Shown here one piece after another: positions 39,353 to 47,639 of a stretch of 64,000 nt of DNA; position 1 is the stretch's first letter; each line of letters begins with the position of its first letter. The notes under the pieces are model-generated. The model did no database searches, was not told where the DNA came from, and was given only the letters and a program-made list of their open reading frames with translations. The position numbers and the translations under genes were made by a program. This stretch comes from Rhizobium rhizogenes NBRC 13257. Lineage in GTDB: Bacteria; Pseudomonadota; Alphaproteobacteria; Rhizobiales; Rhizobiaceae. The stretch spans positions 248,001 through 312,000 of the forward strand of contig NZ_BAYX01000001.1 in assembly GCF_000696095.1 (NCBI RefSeq). Direction: 5' to 3'.

Positions 39353-40249
39353 ATGTCTTCGAAGAACGAGAACGGCCAAGGTGGCATCCGTATTTCCTTT
39401 GAATTCTTCCCCCCGAAATCGGAGGAAGCCGAGGCGCAATTGTGGAATACGGTCGAGGAGCTTAGCGAATGGGAACCGGAATTCGTTTCGGTGACTTATG
39501 GCGCTGGCGGCACGACCAAGGCGCCGACATTGTCTGCCGTGCGCCGGATGATTCATGAGACGCCGTTCACCACCGCGTCGCATCTGACTTGCGTAGGCGC
39601 AACGCGTGAAGACACGCATCGGGTCATCGATGATTTTCTCGCAACCGGTGTTCGCCGTTTCGTGGCGTTGCGTGGCGATCCACCAACGGGCGTCGGTTCC
39701 GCCTATCAGCCACATCCGGACGGTTATGCCAATGCTGCCGAACTGGTGGCGGCCCTGCGCGAGCGTGGTGATTTTGATATTTCCGTGTCTGCCTATCCGG
39801 AAAAGCACCCGGAGAGCCGCGATACCGCGGCCGACATCGACATGTTGAAGCGCAAGGCCGATAACGGCGCCGACAGGGCGCTGACCCAATTCTTCTTCGA
39901 CAATGACGCTTTCGAGCGTTATCACGACCGCGTTCGCGCTGCCGGTATTACGATTCCTGTCGTGCCGGGCATCATGCCGATCCAGAACCTGACGCAGTTG
40001 AAGCGTTTTGCTGGCGCTTGCGGCACCAGCATCCCCTCCTGGCTGGACGATCGGTTTGACGGCCTCGACGATAATGCCGATGAACGCGCCAAGGTCGCCG
40101 CCGATGTCGCCGCCGAGCAAATCAAGGATCTGGTGCGGAGGGGCATCCACGAGTTCCATCTCTATACGATGAACCGTTCGCCGCTCGTCTCGGCTGTTCT
40201 CGAGCGATTGGGTCTACAGCGCAAGGCGGATGCGCGCGCGGTCGCCTGA
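39353..40249 (+). CDS. metF: 5,10-methylenetetrahydrofolate reductase
   Basis: A 298-residue FAD-dependent reductase that makes 5-methyltetrahydrofolate, the methyl donor for MetH at the start of this window. The TIM barrel begins with RISFEFFPPKSEEAE near 13-27, which includes the catalytic Glu. VSVTYGAGGTTK near 49-60, ALRGDPP near 105-111 and TQFFFDND near 180 are FAD/folate-site motifs. It begins one base after the ArsR-methyltransferase stop, behind GGGAGAGTTTG, so the two are co-transcribed. A terminator follows at 40273. Confidence 0.96.
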   Translation: MSSKNENGQGGIRISFEFFPPKSEEAEAQLWNTVEELSEWEPEFVSVTYGAGGTTKAPTLSAVRRMIHETPFTTASHLTCVGATREDTHRVIDDFLATGVRRFVALRGDPPTGVGSAYQPHPDGYANAAELVAALRERGDFDISVSAYPEKHPESRDTAADIDMLKRKADNGADRALTQFFFDNDAFERYHDRVRAAGITIPVVPGIMPIQNLTQLKRFAGACGTSIPSWLDDRFDGLDDNADERAKVAADVAAEQIKDLVRRGIHEFHLYTMNRSPLVSAVLERLGLQRKADARAVA

Positions 40250-40272
40250 CGAAACCCGGGAAATGTAGCCAT

Positions 40273-40310
40273 GAAAAAGCGCATGTCGATCTTCGGCATG
40301 CGCTTTTTAA
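40273..40310 (+). terminator. Intrinsic terminator of metF
   Basis: AAAAAGCGCATG pairs with CATGCGCTTTTT across TCGATCTTCGG, giving a GC stem followed by a T-run. Confidence 0.9.
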
Positions 40311-40370
40311 ATGGAATAGGCTGTTTTGTTTGCTTTCAGGAGTTCGGTTGTCTGCGGTGATCGTTCTTCG

Positions 40371-40448
40371 TCAGATGAAAAGCATCGTCACGACGAATAC
40401 GAAGGCTGCTCCGACCACTAGGACGTTGATGGATCGTGTCAATCCCAT
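40371..40448 (-). CDS. 25-residue hydrophobic small membrane protein
   Basis: A short open frame of 26 codons including stop, too short for usual gene finders. It has an ideal ribosome binding site: AAGGAGGAAG ends three bases before the ATG. The peptide starts MGLTRSINVL, with a single predicted transmembrane stretch of Val, Ala, Phe and Leu up to its end at Phe-Ile. The gap of 436 bases between metF and the EamA gene is otherwise empty apart from the metF terminator. Positively charged Arg near the N-terminus suggests N-in orientation. Function unknown. Confidence 0.65.
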   Translation of the reverse strand: MGLTRSINVLVVGAAFVFVVTMLFI

Positions 40449-40685
40449 GTCTTCCTCCTTAGTCAACCGTTAGAGTCTATGTCGGAAATGTGTCGCTTGG
40501 AAAGCGAATTCGATGCTGCATCGCGGCACGAAACGTAGAAATTGAATCTGGATATCAAAATAAGCTATTGTTTTAATACGGAAAACCTTCCGTTCACGAA
40601 ATTTAATGTATCGTTAATTTGGCTGTGAACAAGGTTAAGGTGTACGCCCTTTGCTGAAGTGTCACCGGATAATCCTTGGCACTCG

Positions 40686-41606
40686 TTATCGGCGGCTCGC
40701 GCCTGGCGGTAGTCGCGCGTAAACCCGTCCGTCCAGAATGAGCAGGCCCGCACCGATCAGCAGCATGCCGATGATTTCCGGCAATCCCAGTCGTTCGCCG
40801 AGGAAGAGGAAGCCGAGCAGGATGGCGCTTGGCGGCACCAGCAGGGTGACCAACGAGGCATTGGTGGCCCCGGCGAGCGCCATGATGCGGAAATAGAGGA
40901 TGTAGGCAAGGGCGGTGGACAGCAGTGCCATGCCGAGAATGGCGGCGATGACGCTTGCTGGCGGCGTTGCCAGGGTCCAGGGATGATCCACCAGAATGGC
41001 TGCCGGCAGCATGATGATCGAAGAGCCGGTCAATTGACCCGCCGCAACAACAGGCGGAGCCATACCCTTGAAACGCTTGGCATAGGTCGCCGCGAAGCCA
41101 TAGGAGATCGCGGCGAGAATCGGCAGGAGCAATGCCCAGAGCGGGATTGCGGCAGCGCCTGTTACGCTCGGCCCGAGAAGTACGATGGTACCGGCGAGCC
41201 CCGTCAGGCAACCGGCGAGCTTGGCGGGCGTTAGCCTCTCATCCGTGGTGAAATGATTACCGATCAACACGGTCCAGATCGGTGTCGTTGCGTTGAGGAT
41301 GGAGGCGAGTCCAGCACCCATTTGCGTTTGGCCAATGAAGATCAGCACATGCGGTATGGCGTTGTTAATCAGGCCGAGCAGAAGGAATTGCCGCCAATGC
41401 GTTCTCAGCAGATCATAGATCTGGAGGCGGCCGGCGATATAGAGATGCAGCGCCAGAGCCGCCAGAGACAGGCGGAGGAAGGCCAGCGTAAACGGTGGGA
41501 CGGAGTGCACGGCGATGTGGGCGAAGAAGAATGAGCCGCCCCAGATCAGTCCGAGCGCCAACAGCAGGCTCCAGGTGAGTGCATTCATGCCATTGTTGGT
41601 CGTCAT
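40686..41606 (-). CDS. DMT-superfamily (EamA) transporter
   Basis: A 306-residue inner-membrane protein with ten hydrophobic helices in two EamA units. WGGSFFFAHIAVHSVPPFTL near 22-41 is the typical first-repeat motif, and GATNASLVTLLVPPSAILLG near 240-259 opens the second. It probably exports a metabolite. It is not close in sequence to the EamA protein at 33.5 kb and lies alone on the minus strand, upstream of nothing obvious. Confidence 0.88.
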   Translation of the reverse strand: MTTNNGMNALTWSLLLALGLIWGGSFFFAHIAVHSVPPFTLAFLRLSLAALALHLYIAGRLQIYDLLRTHWRQFLLLGLINNAIPHVLIFIGQTQMGAGLASILNATTPIWTVLIGNHFTTDERLTPAKLAGCLTGLAGTIVLLGPSVTGAAAIPLWALLLPILAAISYGFAATYAKRFKGMAPPVVAAGQLTGSSIIMLPAAILVDHPWTLATPPASVIAAILGMALLSTALAYILYFRIMALAGATNASLVTLLVPPSAILLGFLFLGERLGLPEIIGMLLIGAGLLILDGRVYARLPPGASRR

Positions 41607-41726
41607 CGGACGTCTCTCCTCATCTTTCGCCCATTCTGGAGATAGGAGGGATGCTCGCCACCCGTTTCCTGCAGAAGTTGTTCTGGCCCGCGGAAATCAT
41701 CGGATTCCGATCGGTGCCCTAAAAGC

Positions 41727-41757
41727 AAAAAGGCGACCCGAGGGCCGCCTTTCGCAA
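41727..41757 (-). terminator. Intrinsic terminator of the MltB-like gene
   Basis: On the minus strand GAAAGGCGGCCCTCGGGTCGCCTTTTTGC forms an AAAGGCG/CGCCTTT stem with a T-run. It is 17 bases after the stop of the minus-strand transglycosylase gene. Confidence 0.85.
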
Positions 41758-41773
41758 GAAGAGAAGCAAATTC

Positions 41774-43018
41774 TCAGAGCGCGCTCAGCAGTGCCTGCGT
41801 CGCCCAGCCGTCGGCCGGGAGGCCAAGGCGGAACTGTTCCTTCTGGATGGCAACGCGCGTGCCGGAGCCGAGGATACCGTCGATCTTGCCAACGTCATAA
41901 CCGCGAGCCTGCAGCTTGGTCTGCAGTGCCTTCATGTCGACGTCGTTCAGGCCTTCTTCCGGCATGCCCTTGTTATAGGTCGGGGCGCCGCTCAGGCGTG
42001 TGGCGAAATAGGCGGCGGATGTCGTGTAGATAAACGACTGGTTCCATCCGAGATAGGCGTTGTAGTTCGGATAAGTCAGGAAAGCCGGACCCTTGCGGCC
42101 CTGCGGCAGGATGAGAGCGGCGGGCAGCGAGCCAAAATTGGTGTTACCGTCGCGCGGCTTCACGCCGAGCTGGAACCAATCGCCGGCCGTGAGTGTACCG
42201 CCGATGCCGGATTTCTCCCATGGGAGATTGTCAGGTAGAGCAACTTCCTGCAGCCAAGGCTGACCGCGCTGGAAGCCGAGATGCTGGAGGAAACGCGCGG
42301 TAGTCAGAATGACGTCGGGCGCGCTGGTCTTCAAATTGACGTGGCCGTCGCCATCGCCGTCCGTGCCGTAAGCAATGATATCGGGCGGCAGCATCTGCGT
42401 CTGACCGATTTCGCCAGCCCATGCGCCGGTCGTGGTTGCCGGATCGACATCACCACGCTGTACCAATTCGATCAGTGCGATCAGACGCGGGCGGAAAAAT
42501 TCAGGGCGGCGACAGTCATGCGAAAGAGTGACCAGCGCGTTGCGGGTGTTGAAATTGCCCTGAACGGCGCCGTAATCGGTTTCCATACCCCAGAAGGCGG
42601 TGATGACGCCAGGAGGTACGCCATAGTCCTTCTCGGCCTTGGCGAAGACATCGGCATACTGCTTCATCTTCTGGCGGCCGATATCCAGCCGGCCCTGGCT
42701 GACAGTGCGCTGCGAGAATTCTAGGAAGGTCTGGCGGAACACGCCCTGGCTGCGATCCATGGCGAGGACCTTGGGATCGATCTGCGCCCCGGCAAATGTC
42801 TTGTCGGCGGATGCGGCATCCGCGCCGTCCGCGATCGCATCGGCCTTGACGCCCGCCAGGAACGTAGAGAGGTCACCATCGCAGGCGACCTTGGCAGCGC
42901 CGCTACCCTCCGCATTCGACGGCGCGGCAGGGGTCGCGCTCTGCGCCATTGCCACGCTCGTCATGGCTGAAACGAAGATCAACGCGAGTGCGCTGCGTCG
43001 GATGGTATAGCGGTCCAT
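41774..43018 (-). CDS. Lytic murein transglycosylase (MltB-family) with peptidoglycan-binding domain
   Basis: A 414-residue exported peptidoglycan-cleaving enzyme. A signal peptide covers about 1-26 (TSVAMA-QS). The SLT_2 catalytic domain has GVITAFWGMETDYG near 135-148, catalytic Glu at about 146, and IGQTQMLPPDIIAYGTDGDG near 205-224. A C-terminal PG_binding_1 repeat (MKALQTKLQARGYDVGKIDG near 355) binds the wall. It generates 1,6-anhydromuropeptides. I chose ATG 43018, preceded by AGAGGATC. Confidence 0.93.
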   Translation of the reverse strand: MDRYTIRRSALALIFVSAMTSVAMAQSATPAAPSNAEGSGAAKVACDGDLSTFLAGVKADAIADGADAASADKTFAGAQIDPKVLAMDRSQGVFRQTFLEFSQRTVSQGRLDIGRQKMKQYADVFAKAEKDYGVPPGVITAFWGMETDYGAVQGNFNTRNALVTLSHDCRRPEFFRPRLIALIELVQRGDVDPATTTGAWAGEIGQTQMLPPDIIAYGTDGDGDGHVNLKTSAPDVILTTARFLQHLGFQRGQPWLQEVALPDNLPWEKSGIGGTLTAGDWFQLGVKPRDGNTNFGSLPAALILPQGRKGPAFLTYPNYNAYLGWNQSFIYTTSAAYFATRLSGAPTYNKGMPEEGLNDVDMKALQTKLQARGYDVGKIDGILGSGTRVAIQKEQFRLGLPADGWATQALLSAL

Positions 43019-43097
43019 GGGCGATCCTCTTTTCTGACAGAATAGGGTCGCTTTCACAGAAGATTGTGACAGAAGCAAGAGAGAAGTTAGAGCAGTG

Positions 43098-43889
43098 TCA
43101 AGAATTTCCCTGCTTCTCTACTGCCGCTACCCAATTGTGCCAATTCTGCTCGGAGCCGGCGAAAACGTTGATGTCCGTCGGCCCCTTGATGCCGGGAATG
43201 ACGCCGGTTGAGGTATATTGCCAGAAGGCCCAGGACCGGTCGGTATAGGTCGCCGTCGGATGCTTGGCGACCGAGCGGACCCAGAAGTGATAGTCCTTGA
43301 AGTAACCTGCAAGATTCTCGCGATGGAAGTCGACCGAGGTGTAGATGATCGGGCGCTTGCCGTAATAGGCTTGCAGGCGATCCATGAAACGCTTCATTTC
43401 CGTCCGGACCGTCTCCGGGGCCGGTCTGGTACGGCAGGTCGGGGAGCCGGGATTCCATTCCACGTCAACAACAGGCGGAAGCGCCATGGCATCCTTGGGC
43501 ACGTTGCGGATGAACCAATCGGCCTGCTCGTCTGCCGTCGAGCAGAAATAATAGAAATGATAGGGTGCGTGCAGGATGCCGGCCGTGCTGGCTTCCTGCC
43601 AATATTCGCTGAAGCGCGGATCGATCCTGTCCTTGCCTTCGGTCGCCTTGATGAAGACGAAGGAAACACCGGAGCCTTTGACCGTCTGCCAGTCGATATC
43701 GCCCTGCCATTTGGACACGTCGATGCCGTGGATGGGATGGCGCTCGGGGTGATCACGGCCGAAGTCCTGCGGCTTGGTATCCTTGAATCGGGTTTTCGGA
43801 AGGGACGCTGTCTGGAGAGCGTCATAGCCCGTCGTGCAGCTGTTCAGGAGAAGGGCGAGCGGCAGTAAGCACAACAGAAGCCTGCGCAT
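43098..43889 (-). CDS. Glycoside hydrolase family 25 lysozyme, predicted lipoprotein
   Basis: A 263-residue muramidase-like protein. The start at ATG 43889 gives a lipoprotein signal peptide, with LALLLNSC placing the lipidated Cys near 19. The GH25 barrel begins with IHGIDVSKWQGDIDWQTVKG near 53-72, with the catalytic Asp, and continues with FIKATEGKDRIDPRF near 79, DVEWNPG near 140 (catalytic Glu), and FWQYTSTGVIPGIKGPTDIN near the end. It would cleave the MurNAc-GlcNAc bond at the cell envelope. Confidence 0.92.
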   Translation of the reverse strand: MRRLLLCLLPLALLLNSCTTGYDALQTASLPKTRFKDTKPQDFGRDHPERHPIHGIDVSKWQGDIDWQTVKGSGVSFVFIKATEGKDRIDPRFSEYWQEASTAGILHAPYHFYYFCSTADEQADWFIRNVPKDAMALPPVVDVEWNPGSPTCRTRPAPETVRTEMKRFMDRLQAYYGKRPIIYTSVDFHRENLAGYFKDYHFWVRSVAKHPTATYTDRSWAFWQYTSTGVIPGIKGPTDINVFAGSEQNWHNWVAAVEKQGNS

Positions 43890-44108
43890 GGATATCCCGT
43901 TATGGCGCGAGTAATATTGCTGCCCCAAGGCTTGGCTTCCGTGATGTCTGGTCCCCGAAAATCCAAAGAAGCGGCGGGCCAAGCTGCTTGCAGCTCGGCC
44001 TTACCACTTTATTCACCATATCAACGTAAAAAATCCGTTATCTTCAAGTAAATTCTTATACTTGAAGCGCAAAACAGGCGGATTTCGAGCCGAATTCCGG
44101 TCTTTGGC

Positions 44109-44783
44109 CTAGGCGATCGGTTTGATGATGACGGCTCTCCAGGCATAACCCCGCCCGATCCCTTCGAAGATCAGCTTAGCGCCGCGAGTTTCAACCCGTT
44201 CTTCCAGCACCGTGCGCAGGTCGGCGCGCGGGGTAACATGGAACTTCTTCAGCCAGCCTTTCAGCACGGTGCGGAACCAGCCGGGCAGGCGCTCCTGCTG
44301 GCCGAAATCGACAATATGCAACTCGCCGCCGGGGGCGACGGCATCGAGCGATGCATCGATTGCGCTCTTCCAATCGGGGATCATCGACAGCGCATAGGAG
44401 ACCATGACGCGGTCGAAACCGCTGACACCAAATTCGGTGGATGAGAAAGCGGTGGCGTCGGCGACGCGGAAGTCCGGCATCTGCTTCAGGCCGCGAAAAT
44501 TATTGCGAGCCGAGAGCAGCATTTCCTGGGAAATGTCGAGGCCGTAGAGCTTGGCAGAGGGGAAGCGGCGATGCGCCAGCAGCATATTGCGGCCGGTGCC
44601 GCAGCCGACTTCGAGCAGGGAGCCACCGAAGGGGACGTTGAGATGGGCGATCGTACGATCACGGCCGAAGAGGTAGTATTTGCGGGTCAGGTCGTAGATA
44701 TGCCGCTGGTAGCGGTACATGCCGTCCATCAGTCCGGCATGGTTTTTCGAATTCGTCTCGAGACCCGTATCTGCCTGGCTCAC
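44109..44783 (-). CDS. btaB: Diacylglyceryl-homoserine N-methyltransferase BtaB
   Basis: A 224-residue SAM-dependent methyltransferase that N-methylates diacylglycerylhomoserine three times to give the betaine lipid DGTS. Motifs are YRYQRHIYDLTRKYYLFGRD near 22-41, SLLEVGCGTGRNML near 53-66 and GGELHIVDFGQQERLPGWFR near 150-169, characteristic of BtaB. I place the start at GTG 44783, whose GTGA overlaps the btaA stop. DGTS replaces phospholipids when phosphate is scarce in rhizobia. Confidence 0.93.
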   Translation of the reverse strand: MSQADTGLETNSKNHAGLMDGMYRYQRHIYDLTRKYYLFGRDRTIAHLNVPFGGSLLEVGCGTGRNMLLAHRRFPSAKLYGLDISQEMLLSARNNFRGLKQMPDFRVADATAFSSTEFGVSGFDRVMVSYALSMIPDWKSAIDASLDAVAPGGELHIVDFGQQERLPGWFRTVLKGWLKKFHVTPRADLRTVLEERVETRGAKLIFEGIGRGYAWRAVIIKPIA

Positions 44784-46027
44784 GCTTTTTTTCCGTAGAT
44801 GTGGAAGCCACCGTAGATTGCCGAGCGGTCGCGAACGTTGAGCTCCTGCGAGCGCTCTTCGTCGTAGACCCATTGATCGCGGATCGCGGTCGAAAGGCGG
44901 CCTTCGATGATGCTCTTTTCGGCGGCGGTGCGGAAAATGACGCGGGCGCCTTCGCGGGCGGTGCGGGTGATTTCCGCCCAGAGTTCGTTGAGCTGTTCGT
45001 CGGTCATCCAATCCTGCGCATCGAGCAGGATGTAGCGGTCGCGCGAGGCGGCGGGCTTGGAGGCGAGTAACTCAGTGAAGTTGGCGTGATGCACGCTGAC
45101 GCGGTCGGCATTGGCGCGGATAGCAGTATAGTGCTCAGGCTTCAGATAGGTCGGTAGCGGACCCTGGTGCTGGGCGGCATAGCGGCGCGCGAAGGCCTGC
45201 CAGGCAAAATAATTGTCCTGCATCGGGAAATGGCACGCAAGCTTTTCCAGGCGATGCTTCAGAACGCCGGAAATGGAATCGTCGCCGGCGAGGCTTGCAA
45301 GCTCGTCATATTGCTGCGGCGGAATGCCAAGGCCAAACAGCGAGCTCTTGCGGCCGAGCAGCCAGCGCACCATCGGCCTGTCGAAGATCGGCGCGATCTC
45401 GTTGTCGAAGAACTGCCGCTGCTCGCGCAATGTACGGGCTTCGGTCAAGGGGGTGAGACGGACGCCGTGCAGGCGGGCCAGTATATGGGCGGCGCCGATG
45501 AAACGACCGAGCAGACCGGTCTTGTAGATGTTGCGATTGAATACCGTAACGCGGCGGCGACCGTACATGTCGCGGCCATCCCAATAGGCGGCGGTTGTCG
45601 GATCGAGCCGTGGTGCGATGAATTCTTCATAGGCCTGGCTGTTCGTATCGACGCCCGGCGTGGCGAAGAAACGCACCAGGTCAGCATGGCCGGGCAGGAG
45701 CCGGAAAGCGGCGAGCTTGAGCTTGTTCAGCGCGATGTGGTGCCGATTAAGGTCGACCACGTCGATCGAGGCCGGGCTCTGCGAGAGATAGGCGAGCATG
45801 TTGCAGCCGCCGGAGCCGATGGTGACGATGCGATGATGCGGCTGAAGCTCCATCGCCTCCATGTCGATATCCGGATCCTCCCAGATCTGCGGATAGACGA
45901 GGCCTGAGAACAGCATGCCGAACAGACGTTCGGAAAAGCCGGCCTTGGACAGGGCCTTGTGTTGCAGCAGAGCGTCCTTGAGTTTCCGATTCTTGTGGAG
46001 ACCGGCTTCCGGGGCGAATTCCGTCAT
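44780..46027 (-). CDS. btaA: SAM:diacylglycerol 3-amino-3-carboxypropyltransferase BtaA
   Basis: A 415-residue enzyme that transfers the aminocarboxypropyl group of SAM to diacylglycerol, the first step of betaine-lipid (DGTS) synthesis. LFSGLVYPQIWEDPDIDMEA near 40-59 and RIVTIGSGGCNMLAYLSQSP near 67-86 are family signatures, and the C-terminus has LLDAQDWMTDEQLNELW near 335. It is first of the btaA-btaB operon. A Pho-box-like pair of TTGTCA repeats lies directly upstream (46034-46051) but reads toward the plus strand. Confidence 0.95.
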   Translation of the reverse strand: MTEFAPEAGLHKNRKLKDALLQHKALSKAGFSERLFGMLFSGLVYPQIWEDPDIDMEAMELQPHHRIVTIGSGGCNMLAYLSQSPASIDVVDLNRHHIALNKLKLAAFRLLPGHADLVRFFATPGVDTNSQAYEEFIAPRLDPTTAAYWDGRDMYGRRRVTVFNRNIYKTGLLGRFIGAAHILARLHGVRLTPLTEARTLREQRQFFDNEIAPIFDRPMVRWLLGRKSSLFGLGIPPQQYDELASLAGDDSISGVLKHRLEKLACHFPMQDNYFAWQAFARRYAAQHQGPLPTYLKPEHYTAIRANADRVSVHHANFTELLASKPAASRDRYILLDAQDWMTDEQLNELWAEITRTAREGARVIFRTAAEKSIIEGRLSTAIRDQWVYDEERSQELNVRDRSAIYGGFHIYGKKA

Positions 46028-46033
46028 CTGAGT

Positions 46034-46052
46034 CTTGTCACCAATTTGTCAG
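46034..46052 (+). promoter_or_regulatory. Pho-box-like direct repeat between btaA and a serine hydrolase gene
   Basis: CTTGTCA (46034-46040) and TTTGTCA (46045-46051) repeat at 11-bp spacing with a CCAA spacer, matching the PhoB box layout (CTGTCAT, 4 bases, CTGTCAT). Orientation points to the plus-strand serine hydrolase, about 165 bases away. For btaA it is on the opposite strand and only 7 bases from the start codon, which is unusual. Confidence 0.45.
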
Positions 46053-46216
46053 GTTCAGGGCGTGTAACCCGGCAATGCTACAGTCTGATGACGTGGCCTG
46101 TTGGTAGCTTCGGCCATGCGGTGGCCGCGCGGATATTTGCGGAACTGTGATGACGACAGGTCTTTCATATTGCGGCGTTTCCTGATTGTGTCCGCAGACC
46201 TTTGGAGGTGTATGGC

Positions 46217-47605
46217 ATGCGTTTTATATCGAGAGCGATTACGGCTCTTGTTCTTTTATTGCTGATCATTGTTGCCGGTGGCGTCGTCTGGCTTTCCGTT
46301 TCGCCGCCGGAATTGCTGAGGGTCGGCGATGGCTATGCCGCCAAAATGGTCTGCTCGAACACCTTTATCGCCAAACGTGATCCCGATCAGGTGCTGGCGG
46401 ATGACGTGCAGGCGCCGGGTAATCCGGCGCTGAAACTCGTCCGGGTTTCGGTCGATCGGGAGGAGGGGGTGGTGACCGCCCGCATCCTCGGCATGTTTGC
46501 GCCGAACTATGCGCTCTATCGCGGCGCGCTCGGCTGCGTGACAGTGCCGGATGGTGACCTGCAGGCAGCTCGTAGCGCGGTTTTCCTGAACAAGGTCAAA
46601 ATGCCAAAGCGCGATTCTCCCTGGCCGGATGGAGACAAGGTCGCGGGCGATCAGGATGCGACAGGCGCGGCGCTCTCGAAGCTCGTGACCGATCCGGCTC
46701 TTGCCGGCCCGTCCATGCGCGCCGTCGTTGTGATCAAGGATGGTCGTATCGTGGCGGAATCCTATGGCGAGGGGTTCGGCAAGGGCACGCCGTTGATCGG
46801 CTGGTCGATGACGAAAACGGTCAACGCGGCGATCATCGGTCGGCTGATGCTGACCGGCCGCATGTCCTTCGATGATCAGAACCTTCTGCCGCAGTGGAGT
46901 GAGGATGCGCGTAAGAATATCAAGCTCAGCGACCTCCTCGGCATGGAGAGCGGCCTCGCCTTCAATGAGAGCTATGGCGCGGTATCGGACGTGACGCGCA
47001 TGCTTTATCTCGATCCGGACTCGACCGGGATCGCTGCAAACGCGCCGCAGCAGGCTCCTGCCGGCGAGCGTTTCAGCTATTCGAGCGGCACGGCGACGCT
47101 GCTTTCAAGAGTTTGGATGAACAAGCTCCCGAACGAAAGCACTGCGATCGCCTATCCGCGCGATGCCTTGTTTGCGCCGCTCGGCATGTCGAGCGCCGTG
47201 CTGGAGGCCGACGAGCGCGGCACCTTTATCGGCAGTTCCTATCTCTATGCGACGGCTCGCGACTGGGCGCGTTTCGGGCAGTTTCTGTTGCAGGATGGTG
47301 TGTGGAAAGGCCAGCGCCTGTTGCCGGAGGGTTTCGTCGGCGCGATGCGTACGCCGACCAAGGCATCGGAAGGCGCCTATTCGCAGGTTCAGGCCTGGCT
47401 TGCCGGGCCGGGCGGCTCGGATGCGCAGTTCGGCCTGCCGGCGGATACGTTCTGGATGCTTGGACATGACGGCCAGAGTGTCGCTATCGTTCCTTCAGCC
47501 GATCTCGTATTGGTGCGGATGGGATTGACGCCGAGCTGGCTGGACTACAAGCCGCAGATCCTGCTGAAGAAGATCCTGGATGCGACAACGCCGGCCAAGA
47601 CCTGA
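46217..47605 (+). CDS. Serine hydrolase (class C beta-lactamase/6-aminohexanoate-dimer hydrolase-like)
   Basis: A 462-residue membrane-anchored or exported protein with a hydrophobic N-terminal segment (about 8-28). The penicillin-binding fold includes the nucleophile SxxK in IGWSMTKTVNAAIIG near 194-208, the YSS motif in FSYSSGTATLLSR near 279, and MLGHDGQSVAIVPSADLVLV near 415-434 in place of the KTG box. Similar proteins hydrolyse esters, amides or peptides. The ATG at 46217 follows GGAGG. Divergent from btaA. Confidence 0.88.
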   Translation: MRFISRAITALVLLLLIIVAGGVVWLSVSPPELLRVGDGYAAKMVCSNTFIAKRDPDQVLADDVQAPGNPALKLVRVSVDREEGVVTARILGMFAPNYALYRGALGCVTVPDGDLQAARSAVFLNKVKMPKRDSPWPDGDKVAGDQDATGAALSKLVTDPALAGPSMRAVVVIKDGRIVAESYGEGFGKGTPLIGWSMTKTVNAAIIGRLMLTGRMSFDDQNLLPQWSEDARKNIKLSDLLGMESGLAFNESYGAVSDVTRMLYLDPDSTGIAANAPQQAPAGERFSYSSGTATLLSRVWMNKLPNESTAIAYPRDALFAPLGMSSAVLEADERGTFIGSSYLYATARDWARFGQFLLQDGVWKGQRLLPEGFVGAMRTPTKASEGAYSQVQAWLAGPGGSDAQFGLPADTFWMLGHDGQSVAIVPSADLVLVRMGLTPSWLDYKPQILLKKILDATTPAKT

Positions 47606-47639
47606 GGTCCGGCCGGCGTTTGAAATTTAAAAAACGAGA

